Source: Erigeron canadensis (Eukaryota; Streptophyta; Magnoliopsida; Asterales; Asteraceae). Taken from it: DNA of 64,000 bases. Below, piece after piece: positions 11,995 through 24,051 of this stretch. A model generated the notes under the pieces. That model saw nothing but the letters and a program-made list of their open reading frames with translations, had not been told where the DNA came from and ran no database searches. Positions within the stretch are counted from its first letter, which is position 1, and each line of letters begins with the position of its first letter. The stretch covers positions 8,058,501 to 8,122,500 of the forward strand of contig NC_057768.1 of the NCBI RefSeq assembly GCF_010389155.1, given 5' to 3'. A program made the translations under genes and the position numbers.

Positions 11995-13993
11995 TGTAAC
12001 ATCCATCATTTAAAAATAAGGATTTCCAAAAACTTTTGCCTAACGGCGTTAAAAGAATGCGGAATTAACTTTAAAAGTCCAAACCAGCAAAATTTATTTG
12101 GTTTATTCATTAAATGGTGTTACTAGTCATATCATCAAAATATGTCTAAATGGAAATCCATCGGTTGCCCAACATTAAACAACCGAGTACATTATCAATA
12201 CAAGCCATTAATATCTAAACAATAAGCAAATGTCTAAAGTGAGCAGCCACTATGGGTAAACTATAGTCAGCTTCAAGATCATCTACCCATGCCTCACATC
12301 TTCTCATATCTACCTGCTCACTATTGTTGGACCTGAGGGCACAACACATTTTAAAAGAGGAAGTGTTAGCTAACGAATTAGCTAAGTAAGATAACACATA
12401 GTTTATACAACGTTTGTCCATTTAAAATATCATATAAAAGTTATATTAAGTCGTTAAGGCACATATCATCAAACATATCATCTCACATACAAATCATAGC
12501 ATCAACATCTTTCATATTAGGATGGGTCATCCTAAATGTGCCTAGTCATCTTTTGCATCTCCACATATCATATTTAAACATCTTTATAATTGTGACATAA
12601 GTCACGCATCTCATATAACATATGCATCTTTATAAGTGTGACATAAGTCACACCCGACTGGATGGACAAACCTTACGGCTGTACATCATTGTCGTTAAGG
12701 AATGGCAAGCCAATCCCGGAGTAATCCGTATGTTCAAGACAAGTGGGGCGGGTCAGACCTCCCGGATTACTCTTCACATCTTTGACCATGTTGCAAAGAG
12801 CCACCCGAGCAACCACATCTACGCACTTAGCCGGGCAAGGGAAAGTACGGGTTAAGCTTAACACTTTCACATCTAAATTACGAGCTCGATTTCACATCTC
12901 ATATAATTTAGGTGTTTATATTACCTAAACATTATCACATATACATCTTAACATTTGGGCCCTTAAACGTATTTAGGGGACACATAAACCTTTTCAAAAA
13001 TATAAGATTCATCTCTTATCTCATTCATATCAAAAAGATATGATTTTTGCAATATGACAACAGAATCAGTCCTTGAAATCCTTATCGTTTTTAAAGCAAT
13101 TTCGATCATCAAACATACATGGCTGATACCCACGACCTCTACAGTTCATATATACCAAAATATGAATCATTTGACACTATGAAATCGTATATGGATTCAT
13201 GGAGTCATTAAACACATCCGACAATTGATTTGACACCCGTTTTTGACCTAAATCGACTCACAAACATAATCGAATCCAAATCAAGCCTCTAGACCAGGTG
13301 TGAACCCTATGTTGGTCATATTTGAACATTAAAATAACATTAACAATGATTTCATACATGTAGGAAATCTCTAGATACTAAATGATTGCAATAACAATCA
13401 TCGATTCACCCAAAATTGTCAAATCTAACCACAAAACGATTGAAATCAACCATTACTCAATAGATCCAGCTATGAACGAATTATATGGATGGAAATGAGT
13501 GATAATAAGCAAGGATTACCATCTGTACCTTGGAGGATGATTAACGGATCGAATACGTGCATCGATTGATCATAAATCCACCCGAAATCGCAATAAACGC
13601 ACTAGGATTGCTCAAGAGAACAAGGGAGCGGCTAGGGTTTGAATAAGAAGGAGAAGAACTGATTTGTGATGCTAATTAGGGTCTACTTAACCCCTAATCC
13701 CGTTTTTAAGTTTCACCCTATGTCAAAACTCGTCCCTGAACTTCTATAGAGCTCATATTTAGCTCAAAACTCCCTTTGGGAATACTTATAACTCATTAAA
13801 CACTTTAAACACCTCTAAAGGCATTAAACTATACCTTTAACACTTATTCACATCAACCATTAAGGCATTAAAGCCTTACACCTATAGAACCTTCATCACA
13901 CATAAACCAATTAAGGCATATAAACTTGACGAAACTTAACGTTGACTAACGGTCAAGTCAATAAGTCAATCTTGAAAAGTTTGGGATGTTACA
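11995..13993 (-). repeat. Left LTR (3' LTR of the minus-strand element), internally deleted
   Basis: 1999 bases bounded by TG...CA. It aligns with the right LTR (17315-20429) along nearly its whole length; by eye there are about a dozen substitutions in the first 450 bases. It lacks the block corresponding to roughly 18258-19400 of the right LTR, including the TGTAGACTACT array. At the break it keeps a gggccctta segment (about 12957) that the right LTR has lost. Confidence 0.88.
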
Positions 13994-14010
13994 ATTACCT
14001 CCCCCTTAAG
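13994..14010 (-). other. Polypurine tract of the minus-strand LTR retrotransposon
   Basis: On the minus strand the bases directly before the left LTR read CTTAAGGGGGAGGTAAT, a purine-rich tract as used to prime plus-strand synthesis in LTR retroelements. The same sequence lies directly beyond the right LTR at 20430-20446. Confidence 0.75.
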
Positions 14011-14455
14011 AGGATTCCGTCCTCGGAATCATTTCAGCATTTAATAGATGAGGACAATTTCCCGAATCAACTTTCATCATAAATAGGATTCCATCTCACT
14101 TGCACAAGCTCAATTAACTTCTTACGAAACATCTTTTACTTCTAGCCAAGAATCTTAACTAGATCATAGACAATCATTTCCTGGCATCAAAACTCATATC
14201 TTTCAAAGGAGTCACATAGGCATATGTTCAAGAACACTCACGAAAGTACTATGGATGTCATCTAAGAGCAATTCACGAGCACATATCATATATCTTCAAG
14301 AGTTCACCCTCTTATGAAGATCCAACACATTAAATAAAACATAACTCCATGCCTACTTCACCTTTATACAAAATGGCAAGCTCTGCCATGTGGTCATACA
14401 CACGAATAACGAGAAAAGAAGCATTTCTTTATCAATTAGTCTATAACGACTCATA

Positions 14456-15060
14456 TCACGTCATTGCCCTTGGGGTTATAAACAACTTCATCATATAATC
14501 CGTAGTCATCATATAAGTACATTTCTGCTTCGGAACAATCAATTGTTGCATTTTTCCATATAGCGTTCGGTGCTCAGGTTTGACTTGAGCACAAGTCACA
14601 CATTTTTGTACACCCACTATCACATCACTCTTGATATTTGACCATCCTAAAATGGGCCTCAAATCAGCATACACCTTTATATCACCTGGATGAATATAAT
14701 ATCACGACCTGTGGGTCTCTTCAACTTAGCATAGCCAAACTCATTGAACTTTTTACATACCCTTTTTCTACGTTCACTTCACATTTCATCTGTTTCACCA
14801 TTTCTTTGGTTCAAATTTTTTTTTTATCATGACAAGTAACCACCTCATTTCTTCAACCTTCATAAGTAGTACACACATTACATTTGGCGATTAAGCCCCT
14901 TACACACGTATCCTTATTAACATGCTACCATAACTCACATGTTTCATTTGAACTAAGGGTTGACTTTCCATAACTCTTGATGCATATCATATCTTACTAA
15001 TACCTCACCTTTCGACTCAAAGCATTCGCTACGACATTAGCTTTGCCCGTATGGTGCTTC
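14456..15060 (-). pseudogene. Degenerate Ty3/gypsy pol fragment (RNase H end and integrase zinc-binding region)
   Basis: On the minus strand 15060-15001 encodes GKANVVANALSRK, the conserved end of the gypsy RNase H domain (usually GKANVVADALSRK). Further down, 14674-14456 encodes WSNIKSDVIVGVQKCVTCAQ followed by VKPEHRTLYGKMQQLIVPK, the H2C2 zinc-binding part of the integrase, then a broken start of the catalytic core (TTDYMMKL for the usual MDFITKLP). The order RNase H then integrase fits Ty3/gypsy. Stops and frameshifts surround both pieces, and the rest of 14000-17300 shows no clean gag or reverse transcriptase, so the element cannot encode its own machinery. Confidence 0.8.
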
Positions 15061-16134
15061 ACATAACTTCTTTTTCATATATCATTTCCTCCATGTCTAA
15101 TGTAACGGTGCGGTTGTGCACCAAGAGTAAGCATTCATGGACAACCTGCTTACTAAGGCTCATATCATATCAATACTTTTAGCTTCCCACGCAGCTTTGT
15201 CTTTTGGTCCATGATAACGTGACTCCTCACTTCTGTTAAGGATCCTTAAACAATTACTTTCTAATAAAACTTTCAGTGTCTAATATCGGCTTTTAACCCT
15301 ATCACACGTCAACATATAAACTCTACTACACCTCGTTTCATAGTAGGTCGTATCACATTTTAGGGACATCCAAATAAGCATGTCGCCACGGTTCATAAGT
15401 CTCCCGGTGATGAAAATCGTAATAACACTCTTTACACAAATACGATGTTCTTCGTCATACTTAGATTAAGCAATATTATCATCACTAAACATAATGACTG
15501 AACGATCTAAAGAAAACTTTAAACTTTATCCCTTAAGTTCATGACATGGTAAGGACCATTCGTTCGCATGCAGGTGCTTCGAGAAACTCAATAGGGTCAT
15601 AATGAGAGTAGAAATAACAATAGCAGGACTTTCATCATCAACAAATGCTAACAAAACCCGTAAACCTATATTATAGAGAGAAAATACATCACACAATCGA
15701 AGACATTTACTTTTTCCTTTAAGTGAGAACAAAACAGAGGGTGCACTTGCATATGGGTAGCACTAGTCACACATCAATTGAAGGTTCGATCTCACGATCG
15801 AAACGAAACTGAGAACTTCATTAGAACGTCTCAAAACTACGTGTAGTCTCAACTTTAGAAATATAGCGTTCGCCTTTAATGGTTAATCACATAGGCGAGA
15901 AACATGTCCAATTCGGAACCAATAGCTCTTGAATACTTTTACTTCATATACTTTAAGAAACTACAATTATAGGATCTCAACATTACCTTCACATTCGTGC
16001 AATATAAGCAAGATTCTCCACCTGTAGATACTCGTCCCAATCGCCATATACCGTCCCGTAGCGAAATCAAAACTAAAACGAGTATGAGGTCGAAATATAA
16101 GCTGAACATAAAGTTTCATGAAGTCTGGGCATCA

Positions 16135-16239
16135 GGTGCGTCGCACCTCCCCCTTTGGTGCGTCGCACAAACTGGTCAGAAATCTGATCAGCTTCAGATG
16201 GTCAGCAGGTGCGCCGCACCTGACCTCAGGTGCGCCGCA
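16135..16239. repeat. Cluster of GTGCG-[TC]-CGCAC palindromes inside the gypsy internal region
   Basis: Palindromic units occur at 16135-16147 (GGTGCGTCGCACC), 16157-16168, 16208-16220 (GGTGCGCCGCACC) and 16229-16239. The surrounding 16000-16330 resembles the second half of the LTR at 30891-33498, which has the same cluster at 32584-32753. The internal region therefore seems to hold an LTR-derived piece. Confidence 0.7.
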
Positions 16240-17300
16240 AATCGGCCCCAAGGTTTTCCCAAATCTGCCAGAGGTGCTGAACTGCAGATCAATTCTAAAA
16301 CTTCTTCTAAACGATTCACATTCATACGTGTCTATTCTTCCCGCGGTTAAACATGATACCAATATGTGATTCCATCATTCCCATCTTTACTCCATTCAGA
16401 TCAACATAGACACAGTCTCACAAACACACACATGTCGGGATACATTTACAATTACGTTCGCGACCGAAATTGTAACTATATCCTTTCATACGTATGCCCG
16501 GTAACCCTTCTATGCGTCACCTACTTATAATCCTTCAAGTATCCAGCATCAACTTTATTTTTCAAACTTCAAATCCATGTCTTTTAAACTAGTAGACTCG
16601 ACTATATTGACTACCAATCAATTCGTTCCACTTCATGTACATCATCATTCATCATAACATTTCATCCGGCTATCATTTTCCATCTATTTTCACACATTTC
16701 CACATACTTGAAACATCAACATCACTAAAGTTGTAACACAATGTTTACTCTTGACAAATAGGGGTACAATCCATAAAAAGTCTCTCCCACTTCATTACTT
16801 TGTACACCGGTCAACACAAGCATGGTCATACAAACACGCTCGCGTCGTGATACGCTTGCAACTATGTTCCGGACCATAATTGTAAATGTATCCTTTCACA
16901 CGCGCGTTCGTTTCCACATTTGTGTATCATCTTCTTTTCGCCAAATCCTTCAAATTTTGTGCATCACAACAAAAGTCCGTGTAATATGAAGCACAAGTCA
17001 TCAAATTCGAATAGAGTATTAGCACCTTACCTTTTACAGGACGTCTTTCATAGCAATATAATAGTTGGCGACGGGAAGCGCGAGAAACAGAGGAATAAGG
17101 ACTACACAAACACGAGTATACGCATAAAAACACATCAAAGAACTTAAAGCCTTAATCGTACATTCTCACTCGTCCCAACCCGTCGTAAAAACATTTCATC
17201 TCAAGGGCTAAACATACCTACTTAAGCCTACATTGTTCCTTATCAGTTTAAGTCCAATTCCTATGGCATACCTATAGTCCTTGGTTCACTTAAACCATTT

Positions 17301-17312
17301 CTCTGATACCAA
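17301..17312 (-). other. Primer-binding site matching initiator methionine tRNA
   Basis: On the minus strand, two bases after the end of the right LTR, TTGGTATCAGAG matches the complement of the 3' end of plant tRNA-iMet, the common primer of plant gypsy and copia elements. This fixes the orientation of the element as right to left. Confidence 0.85.
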
Positions 17313-17314
17313 CT

Positions 17315-20300
17315 TGTAACACCCATCATTTAAAAATAAGGATTTCCAAAAACTTTTGCCTAACGGCGTTAAAAGAATGCGGAATTAACTTTAAAAGTCC
17401 AAACCAGCAAAATCTATTTGGTTTATTCATTAAATGGTGTTACTAGCCATATCATCAAAATATGTCTAAATGGAAATCCATCGGTTGCCCAACATTAAAC
17501 AACCGAGTACATTATCAATACAAGTCATTAATATCTAAACAATAAGCAAATGTCTAAAGCGAGCAGCCACTATGGGTAAACTATAGTCAGCTTCAAGATC
17601 ATCTACCCATGCCTCACATCTTCTCACATCTACCTGCTCACTATTGTTGGACTTGAGGGCACAACACATTTTAAAAGAGCAAGTGTTAGCTAACGAATTA
17701 GCTAAGTAAGATAACACATAGTTTATACAACGTTTGTCCATTTAAAATATTATATAAAGGTCATATTAAGTCGTTATGGCACATATCATCAAACATATCA
17801 TCTCACATACAAATCATAGCATCAACATCTTTCATATTAGGATGGGTCATCCTAAATGTGCCTAGTCATCTTTTGCATCTCCACATATCATATCTAAACA
17901 TCTTTATAATTGTGACATAAGTCACGCATCTCATATAACATATGCATCTTTATAAGTGTGACATAAGTCACACCCGACTGGATGGACAAACCTTACGACT
18001 GTACATCATTGTCGTTAAGGAATGGCAAGCCAATCCCGGAGTAATCCGTATGTTCAAGACAAGTGGGGCGGGTCAGACCTCCCGGATTACTCTTCACATC
18101 TTTGACCATGTTGCAGGGAGCCACCCGAGCAACCATATCTACGCACTTAGCCGGCAAGGGCAAGTACGGGTTAAGCTTAACACTTTCACATCTAAATTAC
18201 GAGCTTGATTTCACATCTCATATAGTTTAGGTGTTTATATTACCTAAACATTATCACATGGCAACTTAATAAGTCTAGTGAACTAGATGAACAAGCCATG
18301 TAGTCATGCACATTTTACATATCATCAACATATATCACATCTCAATTCATCACAAGACATTACATAGCATTTCAAAGCATATCATTACATCGCATACATT
18401 GTTACATCACGTACATCATCATATATCATTGCTTATCGTATATCATTACAACATGGAATATCATTAATCATCTTAGATCGTACATCATTTCATATCATCT
18501 TTCATTTCATAACATAGTTCATCACATAACGTATTTCATAATAACTCAAAGCATTTTTTATCATATCATAATGTCACATATCTTTGGGGTAGCATTTCAG
18601 GCTTCAATATGCATATACATAGCCCATATCACCTCCCGTATAATCCCGAATACCCATAAGCAACCAAGATATCATTAGGGGAAGTTATTATATGAAAACT
18701 ATGTTTTTGTTGAACCCTCAGCGTGTCAAAGTAGTGCATCTTACCTCGTAGAAGCGTACGCAAACGATAACTAAAGTTACCGGGCAATCAAGTATTCCCG
18801 ACTACCTATAACAAACATAGGACAAATCAACGAGTGTAAACGAGGCTATACAACCTACATCTATATATATATATGTCAAATAATAGTCTTTGTTGACTAC
18901 TTCCCCTATTTGTAGACTACTAGTCTATATCTGACTTCTTAAATCCTTTGTAGACTACTATACTCTTTTGTAGACTACTTTCGCCATCTATAGACTACCT
19001 AACACACTTGTAGACTACTTGACTCTTTTTGTAGACTACTTTCATATTCTGTAGACTACTTTCGTATTCTGTAGACTACTTTCGTATTCTGTAGACTACT
19101 TTCGTATTCTGTAGACTACTTTCGTATTCTGTAGACTACTTTCGTCTTTTGACTGTATTCAGTTTTGTAGACTACTTTTGGCATACAAGACGACCAAATG
19201 GTAGAAAACTTAGTTCTTATGAAATGCAGGAAATTCAAAGACCTTTCCAAGGATATAAAGTTTGACTCTTGAAGTTTTCCAAATGAATGATTTATGACGT
19301 TTGCAAGACAGGTCTGCAGAATTCGTCCGAAACCTGACCACTTCTGGAAATCGACATTTTTCGCATATCTCTAGGCAAAATCACAGGTAACTTTGTTCAT
19401 AACGTATTTAGGGGACACATAGAACTTTTCAAAAATATAAGATTCATCTCTTATCTCATTCATATCAAAAAGATATGATTTTTGCAATATGACAACAGAA
19501 TCAGGCCTTGAAATCCTTATCGTTTTTAAAGCAATTTCGATCATCAAACATACATGGCTGATACCCACGACCTCTACAGTTCATATATACCAAAATATGA
19601 ATCATTTGACACTATGAAATCGTATATGGATTCATGGATTCATTAAACACATCCGACAATTGATTTGACACCCGTTTTTGACCTAAATCGACTCACAAAC
19701 ATAATCGAATCCAAATCAAGCCTCTAGACCAGGTGTGAACCCTATGTTGGTCATATTTGAACATTAAAATAACATTAACAATGATTTCATACATGTAGGA
19801 AATCTCTAGATACTAAATGATTGCAATAACAATCACCAATTCACCCGAAATTGTCAAATCTAACCACAAAACGATTGAAATCAACCATTACTCAATAGAT
19901 CCAGCTATGAACGAATTATATGGATGGAAATGAGTGATAATAAGCAAGGATTACCATCTGTACCTTGGAGGATGATTAACGGATCGAATACGTGCATCGA
20001 TTGATCATAAATCCACCCGAAATCGCAATAAACGCACTAGGATTGCTCAAGAGAACAAGGGAGCGGCTAGGGTTTGAATAAGAAGGAGAATAAACTGATT
20101 TGTGATGCTAATTAGGGTCTACTTAACCCCTAATCCCGTTTTTAAGTTTCACCCTATGTGAAAACTCGTCCCTGAACTTCTATAGAGCTCATATTTAGCT
20201 CAAAACTCCCTTTGGGAATACTTATAACTCATTAAAAACTTTAAACACCTCTAAAGGCATTAAACTATACCTTTAACACTTATTCACATCAACCATTAAG

Positions 20301-20429
20301 GCATTAAAGCCTTACACCTATAGAACCTTCATCACACATAAACCAATTAAGGCATATAAACTTGACAAAACTTAACGTTGACTAACGGTCAAGTCAATAA
20401 GTCAATCTTGAAAAGTTTGGGATGTTACA
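17315..20429 (-). repeat. Right LTR (5' LTR of the minus-strand element)
   Basis: 3115 bases bounded by TG...CA, same family as the left LTR but longer because it keeps a central block of about 1.1 kb. It has its own loss near 18255, where the sequence jumps past the gggccctta segment found in the left LTR and in the solo LTR at 30891-33498. On one side lies a primer-binding site, on the other a polypurine tract, so it serves as LTR to two internal regions. Confidence 0.88.
18891..19177. repeat. Tandem array of a TGTAGACTACT-containing unit
   Basis: About 13 copies of the core TGTAGACTACT (first and some later ones altered). Units at 19041-19140 are nearly perfect 20-mers of the form ttcgtattctgtagactact, while units to the left are more diverged. 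The array lies in the middle of the right LTR and is absent from the left LTR. Confidence 0.9.
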
Positions 20430-20460
20430 ATTACCTCCCCCTTAAGAGGATTCCGTCCTC

Positions 20461-21340
20461 TTAAGGAAATCTGGATTCCACCAGATTCGTTCACTGGACT
20501 TCACTCCAGTTAAGATCTTTCCACTGAAGAACATTCTCACTGAAGTCGAAGATTGAAGTCTGAAGAAAGAAGTCTGAAAAATAGCGGAGCTCGCTGGAAG
20601 ACTTACCAAATCTCCTGACTGGAGTCCTTGTCAGTGTTCTAGACCTTACAAGTCTGAACACTGATTCCGAGGAATTGACTTTATGCCTTTACATGCCTTT
20701 AACCGGACAATCCATTTGTCTTTTGTTAAAAGTTTTACACGCATGTAAAGGTGGTTGGTTAATTAGAAGACAAGTCACTATCATGTGACTTTATTCTTGT
20801 ACTTTAATCAATACTTTTAAGGAATTAAAGTAATTTCCTTAAATGCATGTAACCATATTTGTATGGCAAAAAGAATATTATATTTATTCTTTTTGCCTAT
20901 AAATACCAAGTCACTTCCTCGTCCAAATTACATACTTTTGCAATTTGGTGCCTTTGCTCAAATACTCTCGATCTAAACAGTCATACTTCACAACTTTAAG
21001 TATTTCGATCAAAGAGTTTATTTAGCAAAGATTAGATCACTTGTAATTCATAGGTTGTTTAGATACTTACTTTGTAATATCTTGTTCCGCAACAACCTTG
21101 TATTTTATTTAACGTCAATAAATAAAATACACTTGAAAATTAAATTGTGTCTCACCATTTACTTACTTGCTTATCTGTATATTGCTTAAGTACGTATTAC
21201 GTTATATATATTCTTGCATTTATATTTATCGTAATACTAGTCCAATCTAGTGCTTACTTGACGTTTCATACTAGTCCTATTTAGTGATTACTTGACTTGT
21301 TATTCTACACTTGTGGGTTAACCATCGAGTGAGGGACTTC
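20461..21340 (+). promoter_or_regulatory. LTR-like regulatory block with TATA box and polyadenylation signals (class unknown)
   Basis: A non-coding stretch with a perfect 13-base inverted repeat (20865-20877 and 20885-20897, 7-base loop) ending exactly where a TATAAATA box begins (20898-20905). About 220 bases further, two overlapping AATAAA signals occur at 21117-21126. This promoter-to-polyA layout resembles the U3-R part of an LTR or a comparable retroelement control region. No TG...CA boundary, primer-binding site or pol sequence was found, so the class is open. Confidence 0.35.
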
Positions 21341-23160
21341 ACAGTATCCACTTTAGCCACGTACTCTTCTATTGTTGGACAAACAAGGAATAATCAATCG
21401 TGCCTTCATCGTACTTGTGGCCTCCCTCGTACAGCTGCACATTCTTCATCGTCCAATAAGAGTATGGACACGCATATGTATATCTAACCACCAACCTGGA
21501 TCCTAGGATTCTTCCTAGTCACATCATTTATCCTTATCTTTAATTCAGGTTGTTATCTTCACTTGATTGTCAGACACAGATTGGGCTGTTTGTCAAAGCA
21601 CCAATCTGCCTAAGTGTTCCAAGCTGACTGCTAGTTCCAAGCTGCCTTCCACTACCAGCTTGGTCCTCTATCTTCAATCATCCTCTTCGACTTGAATTGA
21701 ATGCTATGTACTTGTTGATGCAGCTTGAAAAACACTTGCTTCCATAACATATTACATTACAAAGTATGAAGCATGATCTGGGTCAGTTATAGATCGCAAG
21801 CTGTATCAGCTTAGTCTAACCCAGATCAGATTACAAGAACCAAAAGCTTTCTAAGTGTTTATAGGTCAGATTTGTCATCATTAAATTTACATTTGTCATT
21901 GGGACTCAACACCATTTATATGGATTTTTGGTTTTGGTTCAACTTTTCTATGAGAATTGTGACTAAATAGTAATAAGATCAAGGAGTTATGAGCAATCAA
22001 GTATTTGAAGGAGGTCAACCAGTTGATTGCTTTAAGTATCCTAACATAGTTGAGTGTTCATATAATGTGGTGGTATTTTTATAATGGGTGATTCACTATG
22101 TCTATTTGGAGTAGGTTTTAGTTAGTGTACGTGTGTATGTGTCCAATATGTTCATGCATATAGGCATATAAATACGGGCTGGAAAAGGTTAGACATATTA
22201 CGAGGTTATGTTCATAAAATCATAAAAAATAGATTTATTATTTGTTTCAACTATAATTTGCTTTCAACAAGGGCTATATGTGTTTAAACGAGGTAGTATT
22301 TTGTAAAAGGGGACAATTATCTTAACATATACATTTAATTGTAATGTAATTTCCTATGTTTCTATAAGTAAAAAAAAGTTAATATTTCAACATCGTGTAG
22401 GTAGGTCACTCTAATTCATATTTGATGCAAATTATCTTTGCAATGAGCCAACAATTAGTTATTGTATTCATTTATCGTGTTACTTATAGATTATTGATAT
22501 GTTAGTTATTGGAACCACATATCATAATGATGTATACACATAGGAACTGAAATGCAAAAAAAATATTTTTTATTGATACACAACCACTTTGACAAGAGAC
22601 TTTTAGCAAAACCTAAAGACATCATTTTCTCAATTTATTCTAAAACTAATAGTAAGTGGAAAAAGTTAGTCCTAAAACGAAACTCATTTTGTCTTCATTT
22701 TTTGTGTTACTTATGGATTATCGATATCTTAGTTATTAGAACCATATCATATGATGTATATGCGTAGTAACTAAAGTGCAAAAAGTGTTCATGGATATAC
22801 AACTATTTTGACAATACTTTTTGCAAAACCTAAAGACATCATTTTCTCCCTTTATTCTAAAAAGTTAGTATGGTGCAAAAACACCATTTAGTAATGAAAA
22901 TCGAAGAATATTCAAGGCTATATGTTTATCCAGTAATTCATGTCAATATCAAGTAATGAAGATAGATCTAATGAGGATCGTTTTTTAATTCTTAACAGTC
23001 TTTTATCTAAAAATGCTTTAAAATTTAACACCTTTAGTTTTGTTGATATTTTATTTTTAATTCCGTATGAATATGTAATTTATTATGTGCATAACTTTTT
23101 ACTTGAAGTTTATATTTTTTTATTGCATGTCATTTACAATGAATTATGTAAAAAATAAAA
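21341..23160. other. Gene-free region left of the CACTA element
   Basis: No protein-like reading frame is recognised. A 9-base inverted repeat gatctgggt/acccagatc occurs at about 21775-21830. Similar motifs (acatcattttctc, caaaacctaaagacatc) occur twice around 22600 and 22840, showing a local repeat. The right part probably belongs to the Helitron whose 3' end lies at 23191. Confidence 0.4.
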
Positions 23161-23167
23161 TAGTCTG

Positions 23168-23191
23168 GTGCAACGCACAAGTTTCACCTAG
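23168..23191 (+). mobile_element. Helitron 3' terminus (hairpin plus CTAG)
   Basis: A GTGC-AAC-GCAC hairpin is followed nine bases later by CTAG and a T run. A hairpin 10-12 bases before a terminal CTRR, inserted next to a T, is the Helitron 3' signature. The body would lie to the left; its 5' TC end was not located. It appears to be inserted at the edge of the CACTA element. Confidence 0.5.
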
Positions 23192-23358
23192 TTTTTTTCT
23201 ATGTGCATAACGTCTAACTGATGACGAACAAGCAACTTCTTCCAATATTTAAGTTAAAAAATAGATTTTTTATGCCAACATTTAGCTCTCTTATCGATAT
23301 TTTCTTTTGTCTTATTTGGGATTTTCTTCTTTGGCGATTTCTTCTTTGACATTTTCTT

Positions 23359-24046
23359 CTATGATGTTTCCTTCTTTGACTTTTTCTTCTGCCCCCATGT
23401 ATTCTTAAACCCCTCCAGATAGTCATTAATTTCTTCACCTGATAATGGTTTTTTAATAACACCGCTCTCTTGTTCATTGTTGAAATCTTTTTTTTCTTTT
23501 ACGAAGAGGATGCGTAGGCGGGAGGTGTATTCTATGCCCACGGAAGCATACCTTTTTGGACATTGGCAGCCATTGTGAACATGTATTCTCTGTGAACATG
23601 TATTCTCTGAACATATTGGACAAGTGTTGTAACCTTTGGTAACACACCCTGATAGGTTAACATATGCGGGAAAGTCATTTATAGTCCATACTAATACTGC
23701 TTTTAGATTGAAGTATTCTCTCTTATAAGAATCAAATGTCTTAACGCCAGTTTCCCACAAGAGTTTAGATCTGTTATCAATGGTGCCAAGTAGAAGTTAA
23801 TATTATTACCAGGTTTCTTTGGCCCTGATATTAATAAAGTCAACCTCATGAATTTTCTTGACATACATAAATAAGTGGGTAGGTTATAAGTTATTAGGAT
23901 AACCGGCCAACAGCTATATTTTGAACTTAATGACTTATAAGGATTGCAGCAGACAAAGCTAATCTAAGATTCCGATCTTTTTTTCCAAATTCTTTACACT
24001 TGTCGTCAACAAGCTTCCAAGAGGGGGAATCACGAGGATGAGTTAG
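23359..24046 (-). pseudogene. CACTA TNP2 transposase, C-terminal part (broken)
   Basis: Minus-strand translation shows the TNP2 catalytic region: WPVILITYNLPTYLCM, ISGPKKPGNN, then LWETGVKTFD and WTINDFPAYVNLSGCVTKGY followed by CPICSENT. A one-base shift near 23760 separates the first half from the second, so the frame is broken. The region ends in a lysine-rich tail. It continues the N-terminal piece at 28200-28985 across the inserted solo LTR. CACTA transposases cut and paste the element by binding subterminal repeats; this copy cannot. Confidence 0.85.
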
Positions 24047-24051
24047 CTTAC

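Larger units (their letters stand above)
11995..20460 (-). mobile_element. Rearranged Ty3/gypsy LTR retrotransposon array (LTR - internal - LTR - internal stub)
   Basis: Two long terminal repeats of the same family, 11995-13993 and 17315-20429, both begin TGTAACA and end TGTTACA. Between them, 13994-17314 carries a minus-strand polypurine tract next to the left LTR, a primer-binding site next to the right LTR, and decayed RNase H and integrase sequence, so the element runs right to left. After the right LTR the same polypurine-tract sequence appears again (20430-20460), meaning a second internal region started there and is cut off. This is a tandem, LTR-sharing arrangement, not a simple element, and no clean target duplication is expected or seen (left flank tgtat). 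Confidence 0.88.

Noticed and set aside
12215..12855. Small frames present in duplicate in both LTRs (also at 17535-18208)
   Set aside because: They lie inside LTR sequence and are shared only because the LTRs are copies; no protein similarity.
16132..16362. Overlapping open frames on both strands around the GTGCGTCGCACC cluster
   Set aside because: They are open because the palindromic GC-rich repeats lack stops; none resembles a protein and the block is LTR-like.
18891..19177. CRISPR-like array
   Set aside because: Units are contiguous or imperfect 20-mers without unique spacers, in a plant LTR.
20461..21340. Endogenous pararetrovirus promoter
   Set aside because: TATA and polyadenylation signals are present, but no tRNA primer site, coat or polymerase sequence is seen, so an LTR-like block is the safer description.
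23214..23477. Arg/Lys-rich frame at the left end of the CACTA region
   Set aside because: It is a different frame over the tcttcttctttgac repeats that encode the Lys-rich end of the transposase fragment.
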